Assembly: GCF_042920265.1 (NCBI RefSeq)
Contig: NZ_JBDQZI010000014.1
Coordinates: 49,218-113,217 of the forward strand
Length of the DNA stretch: 64,000 nt
Direction of reading: 5' to 3'
From: Lysinibacillus_B sp042920265
Lineage (GTDB): Bacteria; Bacillota; Bacilli; Bacillales_A; Planococcaceae
Part shown: piece by piece, positions 23,696-32,746 of the stretch
Layout of the letters: the number at the start of each line of letters is the position of its first letter
How positions within the stretch are numbered: the first letter of the stretch is position 1
Translations under genes and position numbers: made by a program
The notes under the pieces: model-generated
Seen by the model: only the letters and a program-made list of their open reading frames with translations
Database searches by the model: none
Told to the model about the DNA's origin: nothing

Positions 23696-25060
23696 TTAGT
23701 CAGCTATTTCGAGCCACGCACAGCATTCAACGTGCGTCGTATGCGGGAACATATCGACCGGTTGAATTTCTTGTGTTTTGTAGCCACCGTCTTCTAGAAT
23801 GCGAAGGTCGCGGGCTAGTGTGGCTGGATTGCAGGATACGTAGACGACACGCTTTGGTTTTTGCTCAATAATCGTGTTAAGTAGTGCCTCGTCACAGCCT
23901 TTACGTGGTGGGTCCACTACAAGGACATCTGCTTCCTTGCCTTCCTTGTACCAGCGTGGAATGACTTCTTCAGCCGGGCCGGCTTCAAAATACGTATTCG
24001 TAAAGCCATTGAGTTCGGCGTTGCGTTTTGCATCCTCAATTGCTTGCGGAACGATTTCAACGCCCATGACAAAGCCTGCTTTTTGCGCTAAAAATAGGGA
24101 GATAGAGCCGATCCCGCAGTAAGCATCGATGACACGCTCATTGCCTTCTAGCTGTGCATAGTCAAGTGCTTGCTTGTATAGCACTTCTGTTTGTTCAGGG
24201 TTTACTTGATAAAACGAACGGGCTGAAATTTCAAAACGGACATCACCAATTCGATCTTCAATCGACTCTTTGCCCCATAATGTAATCGTTGTATCACCAA
24301 AGATTACATTTGTTTTCTCGCCATTTATATTTTGAACGATAGATGTCACATTTGGTACAAGACGCTGAATCACTTCGATTGTCACTTCTTTTTGCGGAAA
24401 TTTACGTGATTTTGTCACAAGCACGACCATTACTTCATTTGTTGCACGCCCTTTTCGTACCACGACATGACGTAGTTGACCACTATGTGATGCCTCATTG
24501 TACGGCTGGATGCCTAGTTTTGCGAGTTCTTTTTTAAGTCCCGCTAAAATCGCATCGGCTTCTCCTGTTTGAATCAGGCAACGTTCCATATCCACAATGT
24601 TATGGGACTTTGTTTTGTAAAAGCCTGCAATCGCTGCTTCTTCTCCTTGTGCAAATGGAATTTGTGCTTTATTGCGGTAACTCCAAGGATTGTCCATTCC
24701 CTTTACTGGATGCACGGTTGCGTCAATTTTGCCGAGGCGTTTCATGACGTTTTCGACCATCTTTTGTTTCCATTTCAGTTGTCCTTCGTACGAGAGGTGC
24801 TGTAATTGGCAGCCGCCACATTGCTTGAAGTATTCGCACGGTGCTTCTACTCGGTCTGGCGATGGCTCAATTATGTTGATTACTTTGGCAAAGCCGTAGT
24901 TTTTTAATGTTTTTAATACATGCACTTCTACCGTTTCTTGAGGCAGTGCCCCTTGGATGAATAACGGATAGCCATCGACTTTCGCTACACCATTCCCATC
25001 GTGTGTTAAATCTTCTATATAAACTGTTGCACGGTCATTCTTTTTTACCGGTGCGCTCAT
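23696..25060 (-). CDS. rlmD: 23S rRNA (uracil-5-)-methyltransferase
   Basis: A 454-residue RNA m5U methyltransferase, the orthologue by position of B. subtilis yefA (rlmCD), which methylates U1939 and U747 of 23S rRNA with S-adenosylmethionine. N-terminal TRAM domain (about 5-62), an iron-sulfur cysteine set (CEYFKQCGGC near 80-90 and a later Cys), the SAM-binding loop VIDAYCGIGSISLF, the DPPRKGCD motif, and the catalytic Cys in VYVSCNPATLARD. The open frame extends 64 codons upstream, but ATG 25060 follows GAGGGGG by nine bases and starts the family-typical sequence. The last 20 codons recur as five relics in 5-16 kb. It sits just upstream of a repeat array. Confidence 0.92.
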   Translation of the reverse strand: MSAPVKKNDRATVYIEDLTHDGNGVAKVDGYPLFIQGALPQETVEVHVLKTLKNYGFAKVINIIEPSPDRVEAPCEYFKQCGGCQLQHLSYEGQLKWKQKMVENVMKRLGKIDATVHPVKGMDNPWSYRNKAQIPFAQGEEAAIAGFYKTKSHNIVDMERCLIQTGEADAILAGLKKELAKLGIQPYNEASHSGQLRHVVVRKGRATNEVMVVLVTKSRKFPQKEVTIEVIQRLVPNVTSIVQNINGEKTNVIFGDTTITLWGKESIEDRIGDVRFEISARSFYQVNPEQTEVLYKQALDYAQLEGNERVIDAYCGIGSISLFLAQKAGFVMGVEIVPQAIEDAKRNAELNGFTNTYFEAGPAEEVIPRWYKEGKEADVLVVDPPRKGCDEALLNTIIEQKPKRVVYVSCNPATLARDLRILEDGGYKTQEIQPVDMFPHTTHVECCAWLEIAD

Positions 25061-25149
25061 AAAAATTCGCCCCCTCATTTCAATTCTTCTATTGTAGCAT
25101 GCGCATTGAAAAAGTGCATTTTTATAATCAATTGGAGTGATTTCGTTGG

Positions 25150-25222
25150 TTTTGATCAGATACAGCGGTCTTTTGCTCGGATAACCGATTATTTTACTCC
25201 AGCCGCCTGTTTTGAATCGGAT
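25150..25222 (+). repeat. 21-bp-period degenerate repeat array 2
   Basis: Heads TTTTGATCAGAT, TTTTGCTCGGAT and TTTTACTCCAGC start at 25150, 25171 and 25192 (21 bp apart), with TTTTGAATCGGAT 18 bp on at 25210. The second head is identical to one of array 1, and both arrays close with an 18-bp step. Plus frame: FDQIQRS FARITDY FTPAAC FESDLSV. Located between the dgkB terminator and rlmD. Confidence 0.75.
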
Positions 25223-25244
25223 CTCTCCGTCCAACGACAAAAAA

Positions 25245-25279
25245 GCTTGCAAAACATAGATGTTTTACAAGCCTTTTTT
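25245..25279. terminator. dgkB terminator
   Basis: GCTTGCAAAACAT pairs with ATGTTTTACAAGC (one mismatch), flanked by A5 on the left and T6 on the right, so it can work in both directions. It ends one base before the dgkB stop codon. Confidence 0.8.
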
Positions 25280-25280
25280 G

Positions 25281-26195
25281 TTAGACACGATCAATGTCGC
25301 GAATTTCATTGATTGGTACAAACACTTCGATATGGCGTTTTAAGTTGACGAATTCGGCTGGTGCATCGCCACCGTATTCACCATCTAAATTTAAATGGAT
25401 CTCTGCGTTTGTCGTGACTTTTACACGCTTTGCTTTACGATAAATGACGCGAGGATCATTTAAATGCTCCCCTCTCGCAGCAAGAGTAATAATCCGTCCA
25501 AACTCCGGTAATGAGCATTCCTCTAAAGCCATCACTGTAAAGTAGCCATCATTAATCGAGGCATCAGGGGCAATACGCTCAAAGCCACCAACTGAATTCG
25601 TGAGTGCACATAAGAACATCATCTTGTTTCCATCGAACACCTCATCATCCAGCTCAAGACGCATATGGGTTGCTTTAATGGACGGGATCATTTCAATGCC
25701 TTTAATGTAATAGGCAACCGGTCCAAGAATCGTTTTCATCTTACTCGTGACTTCATATGTCAGCTCTGTTAAGCGACCACCTGCTGCGATATTAATAAAA
25801 TACTTTTCGTTATTCATTAAACCGACATCCACCGGAATCGTGTCGCCTGCCAGTATAATGTCGACAGCCTCATCAATTTTGCGTGGAATGTGGACAGCAC
25901 GCGCAAAGTCATTTGTCGTCCCCATTGGAATAAGGCCAACCTTTGGACGATTCTCACATTGGCTAATACCTGCAACGACTTCATTTAATGTTCCATCACC
26001 ACCAACAGCAATGACGATATCAAAACCACGTTCTACTGCACTTTTGGCTGCATTGGTCGCATCACCTTCACCAGTTGTAGCATGACAAGATGTTTCATAG
26101 CCTGCTACTTCTAGCTTTTCTAATACTTCTGGCAAGTGTTTTTTAAACGCTTCCCGTCCAGATGTAGGGTTATAAATTATTCTAGCTCTTTTCAT
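25281..26195 (-). CDS. dgkB: Diacylglycerol kinase
   Basis: A 304-residue soluble lipid kinase of the DgkB/YegS type: ATP-dependent phosphorylation of diacylglycerol released during lipoteichoic acid synthesis, returning it to phosphatidic acid. Key segments: KRARIIYNPTSGRE at the start, the catalytic glycine loop AVGGDGTLNEVV near residues 63-74, GTTNDFARAV, INIAAGGRLTELT, and LDGEYGGDAPAEFVNL near the end. Start ATG 26195 gives MKRARIIYNPTSGRE as in B. subtilis; two ATG codons lie upstream, but the GTGAG site is nine bases before 26195. Gene order with rlmD matches yerQ-yefA of B. subtilis. Confidence 0.93.
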   Translation of the reverse strand: MKRARIIYNPTSGREAFKKHLPEVLEKLEVAGYETSCHATTGEGDATNAAKSAVERGFDIVIAVGGDGTLNEVVAGISQCENRPKVGLIPMGTTNDFARAVHIPRKIDEAVDIILAGDTIPVDVGLMNNEKYFINIAAGGRLTELTYEVTSKMKTILGPVAYYIKGIEMIPSIKATHMRLELDDEVFDGNKMMFLCALTNSVGGFERIAPDASINDGYFTVMALEECSLPEFGRIITLAARGEHLNDPRVIYRKAKRVKVTTNAEIHLNLDGEYGGDAPAEFVNLKRHIEVFVPINEIRDIDRV

Positions 26196-26424
26196 TTTCA
26201 TCATCTCACAAGTTTATTTTCTTTATACTATTTACGATATTTTACAAAAAAAGTTGCACTCTATTCATAATCTTAATTTTACTGTAATACAATTAATTTT
26301 AATACTATACAATTTTCTATTATGGGTATTTTTAAATATTTTTTATACCCTACTGAATTTCCATTTTTATAAAAACTCTTCAAACTAGATTCTCTTTTTT
26401 AGAAATTCGAATATATCCGTATTC

Positions 26425-26439
26425 TTTTTTCTGAAAATT
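26425..26439 (+). promoter_or_regulatory. Candidate CodY box upstream of oppA
   Basis: TTTTTTCTGAAAATT agrees at 13 of 15 positions with the CodY consensus AATTTTCWGAAAATT as I remember it. It lies 32 bases before the oppA ATG. CodY represses peptide uptake genes when branched-chain amino acids and GTP are plentiful. No clear -35/-10 pair could be fixed in 26205-26470. Confidence 0.4.
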
Positions 26440-26470
26440 GATTCAACTATAAATTTAAGGAGGGCATTCT

Positions 26471-28114
26471 ATGAAATGGAACAAGTTTTTACTGTTGTTT
26501 ATGGTACTAACCTTTGCTGCTATTCTTGTTGCTTGTAACTCTGATGGAGAAGAGACAACAGACAAGGACACAGATGATGGGACAACAACAGAAGCACCGG
26601 CCGAAAAAGAGTTGAACTTATTAGTTGCTTCAGAACCACCATCCCTGCATCCACAGCTAGCCACAGATACAACTTCAGGGTTAATTCTTCAAAATGTATT
26701 TGAAGGATTAGTTACACTCGTTGATGGTGAGCCTGAGTTAACAGGGGCGGAAGATTTCAAAGTTAGTGATGATTTATTGACGTATACGTTCACTTTACGT
26801 GACGCAAAATGGTCAAATGGTGACCCCGTCACTGCTGAGGATTATGCCTATGCTTGGATGTTTGCATTAAATCCTGAAAACGCATCGGAATATGCCTCGA
26901 TTCTTTACCCGATTAAGGGGGCAGAAGCATATAACTTAGAACAAGGGACAGCAGAAGATGTTGGCATTAACGTCATTGATCCAAAAACGATTGAAATTAC
27001 GTTAGAAGCACCGACGCCTTACTTCTTAGAATTAGTTGCTTTCAAAACGTATTATCCTATTCACAAAGCGACTGCTGAAGCGAATTCAAAATGGTATACT
27101 GAAGCAGAAGGCTATGTATCAAACGGTGCATTTACATTAGCTGACTGGCAGCATAGTGGTTCGATGATGTTAAAGAAAAATGAGCAATATTGGGACGCAG
27201 CAACAGTCAAGTTATCCACAGTCAATATCGAAATGGTTGAATCTGAAGTAACGCAAATTACGAAGTTTGATTCTGGTGAAATTGATTTCTTAGGTTCTTC
27301 TTTTGGTGCGATTTCTTTAGATGCTATTGAGCGTTTAAAATCTGAGGATGCATTACAGATTGTGGACTATACAGGCGTCTATATGTATAAGTTCAATACG
27401 ACAGATAAAGTTATGTCTAACGTAAATATCCGAAAAGCGCTAACACTAGCCATTGACCGTACAAACTTATTAAAAAACATTACAAAAGGTGAGCAAGTAC
27501 CGGCGTTTGGCTTAGTACCAAATTCCGTTGAAGGATTTGGTGATGATGCCGGTTACTACAAGGATAATGATATTGAAGGGGCAAAGGCTGCTTTAGCGGA
27601 AGGCTTAAAGGAGCTTGGTTTATCTGATCCAAGTGAACTTGAAATCACGCTTTCCTTCAATACAAGTGAAGCACACTCTGCGATTGCCCAATTCATTCAA
27701 GAGGGCTGGTCGAAAAACTTAGGCATTAAAGTCAAGTTAGATAATGCGGAGTGGCAAGTGTATTTAGATAAGCTGACGAATTTAGATTATCAAATTGGGC
27801 GTTTAGGTTGGATTGCGGACTACAACGATGCCTACACATTTTTAGAGCAATACGACTCTGCTAAAAACGGGAATAATGATACGGGCTGGGAAAATCCTGA
27901 GTACACAAAATTATTAACTCAATCTAAAACGGAAACGGACCCTGCCAAACGTTTAGAGCTTTTATTACAAGCAGAAGAAATTTTCATGGCGGAATTACCG
28001 GTAGCACCAATCTATTACTATACTAATCTTTATGTAAAACAAGATTATGTACAAAATATGAAGCCTGATGTATTAGGCAATATTAACTTAAAATACGTTG
28101 ATATTACAAAATAA
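26471..28114 (+). CDS. oppA: Peptide ABC transporter substrate-binding lipoprotein
   Basis: A 547-residue extracellular solute-binding protein of family 5. The lipoprotein signal MKWNKFLLLFMVLTFAAILV ends in ACNSDG, with the lipidated Cys at 22; an acidic linker rich in Asp/Thr follows; the binding domain has NLLVASEPPSLHPQLATDTT, TYTFTLRDAKWSNGDPVTAEDYAYAW-type motifs and the late VAPIYYYTN. It captures oligopeptides (or dipeptides) for the permease encoded downstream. Start ATG behind AAGGAGGG. A terminator-like hairpin separates it from oppB, which usually leads to more binding protein than permease. The exact peptide class cannot be told. Confidence 0.9.
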   Translation: MKWNKFLLLFMVLTFAAILVACNSDGEETTDKDTDDGTTTEAPAEKELNLLVASEPPSLHPQLATDTTSGLILQNVFEGLVTLVDGEPELTGAEDFKVSDDLLTYTFTLRDAKWSNGDPVTAEDYAYAWMFALNPENASEYASILYPIKGAEAYNLEQGTAEDVGINVIDPKTIEITLEAPTPYFLELVAFKTYYPIHKATAEANSKWYTEAEGYVSNGAFTLADWQHSGSMMLKKNEQYWDAATVKLSTVNIEMVESEVTQITKFDSGEIDFLGSSFGAISLDAIERLKSEDALQIVDYTGVYMYKFNTTDKVMSNVNIRKALTLAIDRTNLLKNITKGEQVPAFGLVPNSVEGFGDDAGYYKDNDIEGAKAALAEGLKELGLSDPSELEITLSFNTSEAHSAIAQFIQEGWSKNLGIKVKLDNAEWQVYLDKLTNLDYQIGRLGWIADYNDAYTFLEQYDSAKNGNNDTGWENPEYTKLLTQSKTETDPAKRLELLLQAEEIFMAELPVAPIYYYTNLYVKQDYVQNMKPDVLGNINLKYVDITK

Positions 28115-28137
28115 TAGTTAACGTGTCAGAAGTATAC

Positions 28138-28186
28138 AGAAAGGCTGCGAATAATCGAGCAATCGGTTCAGGCAGCCTTTCTTATG
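28138..28186 (+). terminator. Hairpin between oppA and oppB
   Basis: AGAAAGGCTGC (28138-28148) pairs perfectly with GCAGCCTTTCT (28172-28182), then TATGTT. Weak T-run, so partial readthrough into oppB is likely; this adjusts the oppA to permease ratio. Confidence 0.65.
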
Positions 28187-28217
28187 TTATAAAAATAAAT
28201 AACGAGGAGGTCATAAA

Positions 28218-29147
28218 ATGCTACATTATATTGTGAAGCGTCTCGTTTATATTTTATTAGCCTTATTTTTAATTATTACTGCGACGTTCTTTTTAATGAA
28301 ATTAGCCCCTGGTAGTCCTTTTGCTAGTGAACGTGACTTTCCCCCCGCTATTGAAGAAAAGTTAAATGCGAAATACGGTTTAGATAATCCTTGGTACATC
28401 CAATATAAAGATTATTTGATTTCCACGCTGACATTCGATTTTGGTGAATCGATGAAATATAAAGGTCGTTCGACAAATGACATTATTTTCGAAAGCTTCC
28501 CTATTTCGTTCATGCTTGGTATTGAAGCGATGCTACTCGCGATATCATTCGGGATTTTATTAGGCATTATTTCTGCACTTTATCACAATAAATTACCTGA
28601 TTATATTTCAACGATTATTGCCATTTTAGGCATTTCTGTTCCGTCCTTTATTTTAGCAGGTTTATTACAATACTATTTATCTTTTAAACTTCATTTGTTC
28701 CCTGTAAGTGGTTGGAAAGGTTTTACGTATAGTATTTTACCTGCCACAGCGATTGCACTCACGCAGGCAGGGTTTATCGCCAAGCTTACTCGTTCTAGCA
28801 TGCTCGAACATAAACATAGTGATTATGTAAAGCTCGCACGTGCCAAGGGAATTGGCAAATGGGCCACCGTTTTCAAGCATACACTTCGTAACGCTTTATT
28901 ACCTGTCGTCACCTATTTAGGACCATTAACTGCCGCTGTCGTTACAGGAAGCTTTATCATCGAACATATTTTTGCGATTCCCGGTTTAGGTCGTCATTTT
29001 GTTACGAGTATTACGAATCGTGATTACACGGTCATTATGGGCACCACTGTTTTTTACTCCATCATTCTACTTTTCTGTGTATTAATCATTGATATTTTAT
29101 ATAGCGTAATCGACCCCCGAATTAAACTGAAGGGAGCGAAAAAATAA
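28218..29147 (+). CDS. oppB: Peptide ABC transporter permease OppB
   Basis: 309 residues, six membrane helices. The first helix (about 9-30) begins KRLVYILLALFLIITATFFL; the extracellular loop contains LAPGSPFASE; and the cytoplasmic coupling helix follows the EAA motif (KLARAKGIGKWATVFKHTLR near 205-225). It forms the heterodimeric pore with OppC. Start ATG behind GAGGAGG. Its stop overlaps the oppC start by one base. Confidence 0.92.
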   Translation: MLHYIVKRLVYILLALFLIITATFFLMKLAPGSPFASERDFPPAIEEKLNAKYGLDNPWYIQYKDYLISTLTFDFGESMKYKGRSTNDIIFESFPISFMLGIEAMLLAISFGILLGIISALYHNKLPDYISTIIAILGISVPSFILAGLLQYYLSFKLHLFPVSGWKGFTYSILPATAIALTQAGFIAKLTRSSMLEHKHSDYVKLARAKGIGKWATVFKHTLRNALLPVVTYLGPLTAAVVTGSFIIEHIFAIPGLGRHFVTSITNRDYTVIMGTTVFYSIILLFCVLIIDILYSVIDPRIKLKGAKK

Positions 29148-30082
29148 TGGCTAAACACAATCCTGATAGCGATCACTTTTCACCAGAAATGTTTCACATT
29201 GTTGGTAGCCGCATTCATGAGGCTGACAAGCTTTCTGAGAAATCGGTGTCCTTTTGGAAGGAAGTCATGCTCCGTTTTTCTCAAAATAAACTCGCCATTT
29301 TAGGATTAATCTTTTTAATATTGATTGGGCTAATGGCTATTTTCGTTCCTATTTTTTCTCCTTATAAATATAGTGATCAATTAGGACTTTATAATAGTGC
29401 CCCTTCTGCTACGCATTGGTTCGGTACGGATGATTTAGCTCGTGATATGTTTGTCCGTGTCTGGTATGGGGCTCGCATTTCTTTATTTATAGGCTTAGCT
29501 GCTGCCTTTATCGATTTAATTATCGGTGTTTTATGGGGAAGTATTGCAGGTCTAGCTGGAGGGCGTATCGATAATATGATGATGCGTATTGCTGATGTGT
29601 TAACCGCTGTCCCTCACTTACTCGTTGTCATTATTTTACTAGTCATCATGGAGCCAGGGTTAGTTCCTATGATTATTGCGCTATCGATTACAGGCTGGAT
29701 CAATATGGCACGTATTGTACGCGGTGAAGTGTTATCCATTAAAAACCAAGAATATGTATTGGCCTCGCGTACTTTAGGTGCAGGTAAATGGCATTTAATC
29801 AAACGACATTTAATTCCAAATGCGCTTGGTGCCATTTTAGTGACAATGACCTTAACGGTGCCTGTTGCCATTTTTACAGAGGCATTTTTAAGCTATTTAG
29901 GCTTAGGTGTTAGTCTTCCAAAAGCAAGCTGGGGAACGATGGCATCAGAAGGAAGTAAAGCTTTACTATCTGCACCGTGGCGGTTATTCTTCCCTGCTTT
30001 CTTTATTTCGTTAACCATTTTTGCATTTAATGCCGTTGGAGACGGTCTTCGTGATGCACTAGATCCGAAATTACGAAAATAA
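29147..30082 (+). CDS. oppC: Peptide ABC transporter permease OppC
   Basis: 311 residues with the OppC-type N-terminal cytoplasmic extension (about 1-55), helix 1 (LAILGLIFLILIGLMAIFVP), FGTDDLARDMFVRVWYGAR typical of the family, and an EAA loop (YVLASRTLGAGKWHLIKRHL near 200-220). Partner of OppB in the pore. ATG overlaps the oppB stop (TAATG), so the two are translationally coupled; oppD follows after 13 bases. Confidence 0.92.
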   Translation: MAKHNPDSDHFSPEMFHIVGSRIHEADKLSEKSVSFWKEVMLRFSQNKLAILGLIFLILIGLMAIFVPIFSPYKYSDQLGLYNSAPSATHWFGTDDLARDMFVRVWYGARISLFIGLAAAFIDLIIGVLWGSIAGLAGGRIDNMMMRIADVLTAVPHLLVVIILLVIMEPGLVPMIIALSITGWINMARIVRGEVLSIKNQEYVLASRTLGAGKWHLIKRHLIPNALGAILVTMTLTVPVAIFTEAFLSYLGLGVSLPKASWGTMASEGSKALLSAPWRLFFPAFFISLTIFAFNAVGDGLRDALDPKLRK

Positions 30083-30095
30083 AGGGGGAGTTGTA

Positions 30096-31148
30096 ATGAA
30101 TAAACTACTGGAAGTAAAAGACTTACACATCCATTTTAAAACATTTGCCGGCATCGTTCAGGCGGTACGCGGTGTTAACTTTGAACTAAAAGAAGGAGAA
30201 ACACTTGCGATTGTCGGAGAATCTGGTTCTGGCAAAAGTGTCACGAGTAATGCCTTAATGAAGCTCATTCCACAGCCTCCTGGGATGTATAAAGGTGGTC
30301 AAATACTGTTTCAAGGGCGAAACTTAGTTCAACTAACGGAAAAGGAAATGTCAAAAATTCGTGGAAAAGACATGGCGATGATTTTCCAGGATCCGATGAC
30401 CGCGCTAAATCCTACAATGCGTGTCGGTCGTCAAATTACAGAGGTGCTATTAAAGCATCAAAAAATTTCGCGTCGTGCTGCGAAAATGCGAGCGATTGAA
30501 TTATTATCACAAGTCGGCATTCCACTCCCTGAAAAGCGTTTTCGCCAGTATCCACATGAACTAAGTGGTGGGATGCGCCAGCGTGTTGTGATTGCGATTG
30601 CATTAGCAGCAGACCCAAAACTGTTAATTGCCGATGAACCAACTACGGCACTAGATGTGACGATTCAAGCGCAAATTTTAGAACTCATGAAGGAAATCCA
30701 AAAAAAGAAGCATACGTCGATTATTTTTATTACACATGATTTAGGCGTTGTGGCGAACGTAGCAGATCGCGTCGCTGTGATGTATGCTGGGCAAATTGTG
30801 GAGTACGGCACCGTAAATGACATATTTTACAATCCGCAGCATCCCTATACGTGGGGCTTACTCGGTTCCATGCCTGATTTAAATAATGCCTCAGATGAGC
30901 TATTACGCGCCATTCCAGGCTCCCCTCCTAATTTGATTGATCCACCGGAAGGAGACGCCTTTGCTCCGCGGAATGAGTTTGCACTTGCCATTGATTATGT
31001 ACAGGAGCCACCGATGTTTCAAGTGTCGGATACGCATTTTGCTAAAACATGGTTATTACATCCAAAGGCACCGAAAATTCCAATACCGCCTCTAGTTGCT
31101 AGGCGTATTGAGGGCTATTTGCAGGAGGCGAAAAAGGATGCCGAATAA
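30096..31148 (+). CDS. oppD: Peptide ABC transporter ATPase OppD
   Basis: A 350-residue nucleotide-binding subunit. Walker A GESGSGKS near residues 42-49; Q-loop FQDPMTALNP; signature LSGGMRQR; Walker B LLIADEPT; H-loop THD; and the oligopeptide-type C-terminal extension from about 260 (PGSPPNLIDPPEGDAFAPRN). That extension usually has a Cys-rich iron-sulfur motif in dipeptide/oligopeptide ATPases, which is absent here: no cysteine is seen in this region. Ribosome binding site GGGGGAG. Overlaps the start of oppF by 11 bases. Confidence 0.92.
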   Translation: MNKLLEVKDLHIHFKTFAGIVQAVRGVNFELKEGETLAIVGESGSGKSVTSNALMKLIPQPPGMYKGGQILFQGRNLVQLTEKEMSKIRGKDMAMIFQDPMTALNPTMRVGRQITEVLLKHQKISRRAAKMRAIELLSQVGIPLPEKRFRQYPHELSGGMRQRVVIAIALAADPKLLIADEPTTALDVTIQAQILELMKEIQKKKHTSIIFITHDLGVVANVADRVAVMYAGQIVEYGTVNDIFYNPQHPYTWGLLGSMPDLNNASDELLRAIPGSPPNLIDPPEGDAFAPRNEFALAIDYVQEPPMFQVSDTHFAKTWLLHPKAPKIPIPPLVARRIEGYLQEAKKDAE

Positions 31149-32043
31149 AATTTTAGAGGTAAAAAACTTAAAGCTATACTTCGGCACAAAGAAACAGCCG
31201 ATTAAAGCGGTGGATGGGATAAGCTTTGATGTGTATGAAGGAGAGACACTTGGACTGGTTGGTGAATCGGGTTGTGGTAAATCAACAACAGGTCGTTCCA
31301 TTATTCGCCTTTATGATATGACAGACGGCGAAATTATTTTTAAGGGGAAAAACGTGAGTGCCATTCAATCTAAAAAGGAATTAAGGCAGTTTAACCGTGA
31401 CATGCAAATGATTTTTCAAGACCCTTATGCCTCATTAAATCCTCGTATGACAGCAGGTGAAGTGATAGGCGAGGCATTTGATATTCATGGACTGTATAAA
31501 AATAAAGCAGAGCGGGCTAACAAAATTGCTTCATTGTTAGAGGCTGTAGGGTTAAATCGTGAGCATGCGAATCGTTATGCGCATGAGTTTTCTGGTGGGC
31601 AGCGGCAGCGTATCGGAATTGCCCGTGCGCTTAGCTTGAATCCTAGCTTTATTATTGCAGATGAGCCGATTTCAGCACTAGATGTCTCCATTCAAGCACA
31701 AGTCGTTAATTTATTAAAGCAACTTCAGAAGGAGCTGAAATTAACGTATTTATTTATTGCCCATGATCTGTCGATGGTGAAATACATTAGCGACCGAATT
31801 GCGGTTATGTATAGAGGAAAAATCGTGGAGCTAGGTCCTGCAGAGGAAATTTACCATCGCCCGATTCATCCATATACGCAATCATTATTATCAGCTGTGC
31901 CTCAACCAGATCCACTATTCGAAAGTCGTCGTCAGCGAATCCCCTATGAGCATGAAGAAACGACTGCAAGAGAAAGCATGCACGAGGTTCGTCCTCACCA
32001 TTTTGTTTATGGGGCAGAGGAGCAAATTAAAAAGTGGCGTTAA
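31138..32043 (+). CDS. oppF: Peptide ABC transporter ATPase OppF
   Basis: 301 residues. Walker A GESGCGKST, Q-loop FQDPYASLNP, signature FSGGQRQR, Walker B FIIADEPISALDVS, H-loop AHD, and the C-terminal part HPYTQSLLSAVPQPDP of OppF proteins. Pairs with OppD to power import. ATG 31138 follows GCAGGAGG by seven bases and lies inside the last codons of oppD; the longer upstream frame is not supported. Last gene of the opp operon; a terminator hairpin starts seven bases after its stop. Confidence 0.92.
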   Translation: MPNKILEVKNLKLYFGTKKQPIKAVDGISFDVYEGETLGLVGESGCGKSTTGRSIIRLYDMTDGEIIFKGKNVSAIQSKKELRQFNRDMQMIFQDPYASLNPRMTAGEVIGEAFDIHGLYKNKAERANKIASLLEAVGLNREHANRYAHEFSGGQRQRIGIARALSLNPSFIIADEPISALDVSIQAQVVNLLKQLQKELKLTYLFIAHDLSMVKYISDRIAVMYRGKIVELGPAEEIYHRPIHPYTQSLLSAVPQPDPLFESRRQRIPYEHEETTARESMHEVRPHHFVYGAEEQIKKWR

Positions 32044-32050
32044 AGTAATT

Positions 32051-32085
32051 CCCCATTCACCGAAAATAGTGAATGGGGGGATTTT
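32051..32085 (+). terminator. Terminator of opp operon
   Basis: CCCCATTCAC (32051-32060) pairs perfectly with GTGAATGGGG (32069-32078), then GGATTTTAC. It also faces the convergent thioredoxin-like gene. Confidence 0.75.
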
Positions 32086-32092
32086 ACATTTT

Positions 32093-32650
32093 CTAGACTA
32101 ATGCCGCTGTCACTTGTTTTTTGAAATCCTCATAAACATACGACCAAAGCTTGCCATCATTTGCATATTGCTGAAGTAAATTTTTATACAAATCCTTTTG
32201 TGCTTCCTCAAAGGTTGGGTCATCCTTTTGTGGTAGACCTGCTCGCGCCTCTTGTACCATCTGCTGTAATTCAGGTGCACGTGGCCCCCATTTCGCCACA
32301 ATGTCCCCTGCTTCATTTAACAATAAGTAAATCGGAATCGCCCGTCCACCATTCGTTAAATGACGATCAATTAACTCGGTATCCGCATCACGAAGAGCTG
32401 TACGCATCTCCATGTCTGCTGCTTCTGCTACTTTTCGGATAATTGGATTATTCAGCATCGCATCGCCGCACCAATCTTCGGTAATCGTTAAAATGTGCAG
32501 ATTTTTTTCCTTTAAGCGCTGAATAAAATCGTCATTTGGCACGTCAAATTGCTGATAAATCGCCATGCTTTGTTCTTTGAATTGCGACATATTGTCCATA
32601 TAACTTGCAATCGATCTCGCTTCTTCAAAATATTGTTGTTCTGTTTTCAC
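32093..32650 (-). CDS. Thioredoxin-fold protein with altered active site
   Basis: 185 residues, thioredoxin-like fold of the small family found in Bacillales. The strand LHILTITEDWCGDA (about 50-63) occupies the active-site position, but the usual WCGPC is WCGDA: only the first Cys remains. A cis-Pro region follows at GGRAIPIYLLL. With one Cys it cannot do dithiol exchange; it may act as a monothiol or binding protein. Bracketed by terminators, so probably transcribed alone from its own promoter. Its position between gatB and the opp genes differs from B. subtilis. Confidence 0.78.
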   Translation of the reverse strand: MKTEQQYFEEARSIASYMDNMSQFKEQSMAIYQQFDVPNDDFIQRLKEKNLHILTITEDWCGDAMLNNPIIRKVAEAADMEMRTALRDADTELIDRHLTNGGRAIPIYLLLNEAGDIVAKWGPRAPELQQMVQEARAGLPQKDDPTFEEAQKDLYKNLLQQYANDGKLWSYVYEDFKKQVTAALV

Positions 32651-32708
32651 GTGAAATCCCCCCTACTGTTATTCATTATAAACAATCTTTCATTTTTAGC
32701 GAAAGAAA

Positions 32709-32740
32709 AAGAACAGTCACGATTGCTCGTCACTGTTCTT
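32709..32740 (-). terminator. Terminator of gatCAB operon
   Basis: AAAGAACAGT pairs with ACTGTTCTTT, with ACG/CGT inside; on the minus strand it runs into TTTTCTTTC. It follows the gatB stop by about 7 bases. Confidence 0.8.
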
Positions 32741-32746
32741 TCATCA

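Noticed and set aside
25106..25312. 68-residue plus-strand ORF upstream of rlmD
   Set aside because: Composed of repeat array 2, the dgkB terminator and antisense dgkB.
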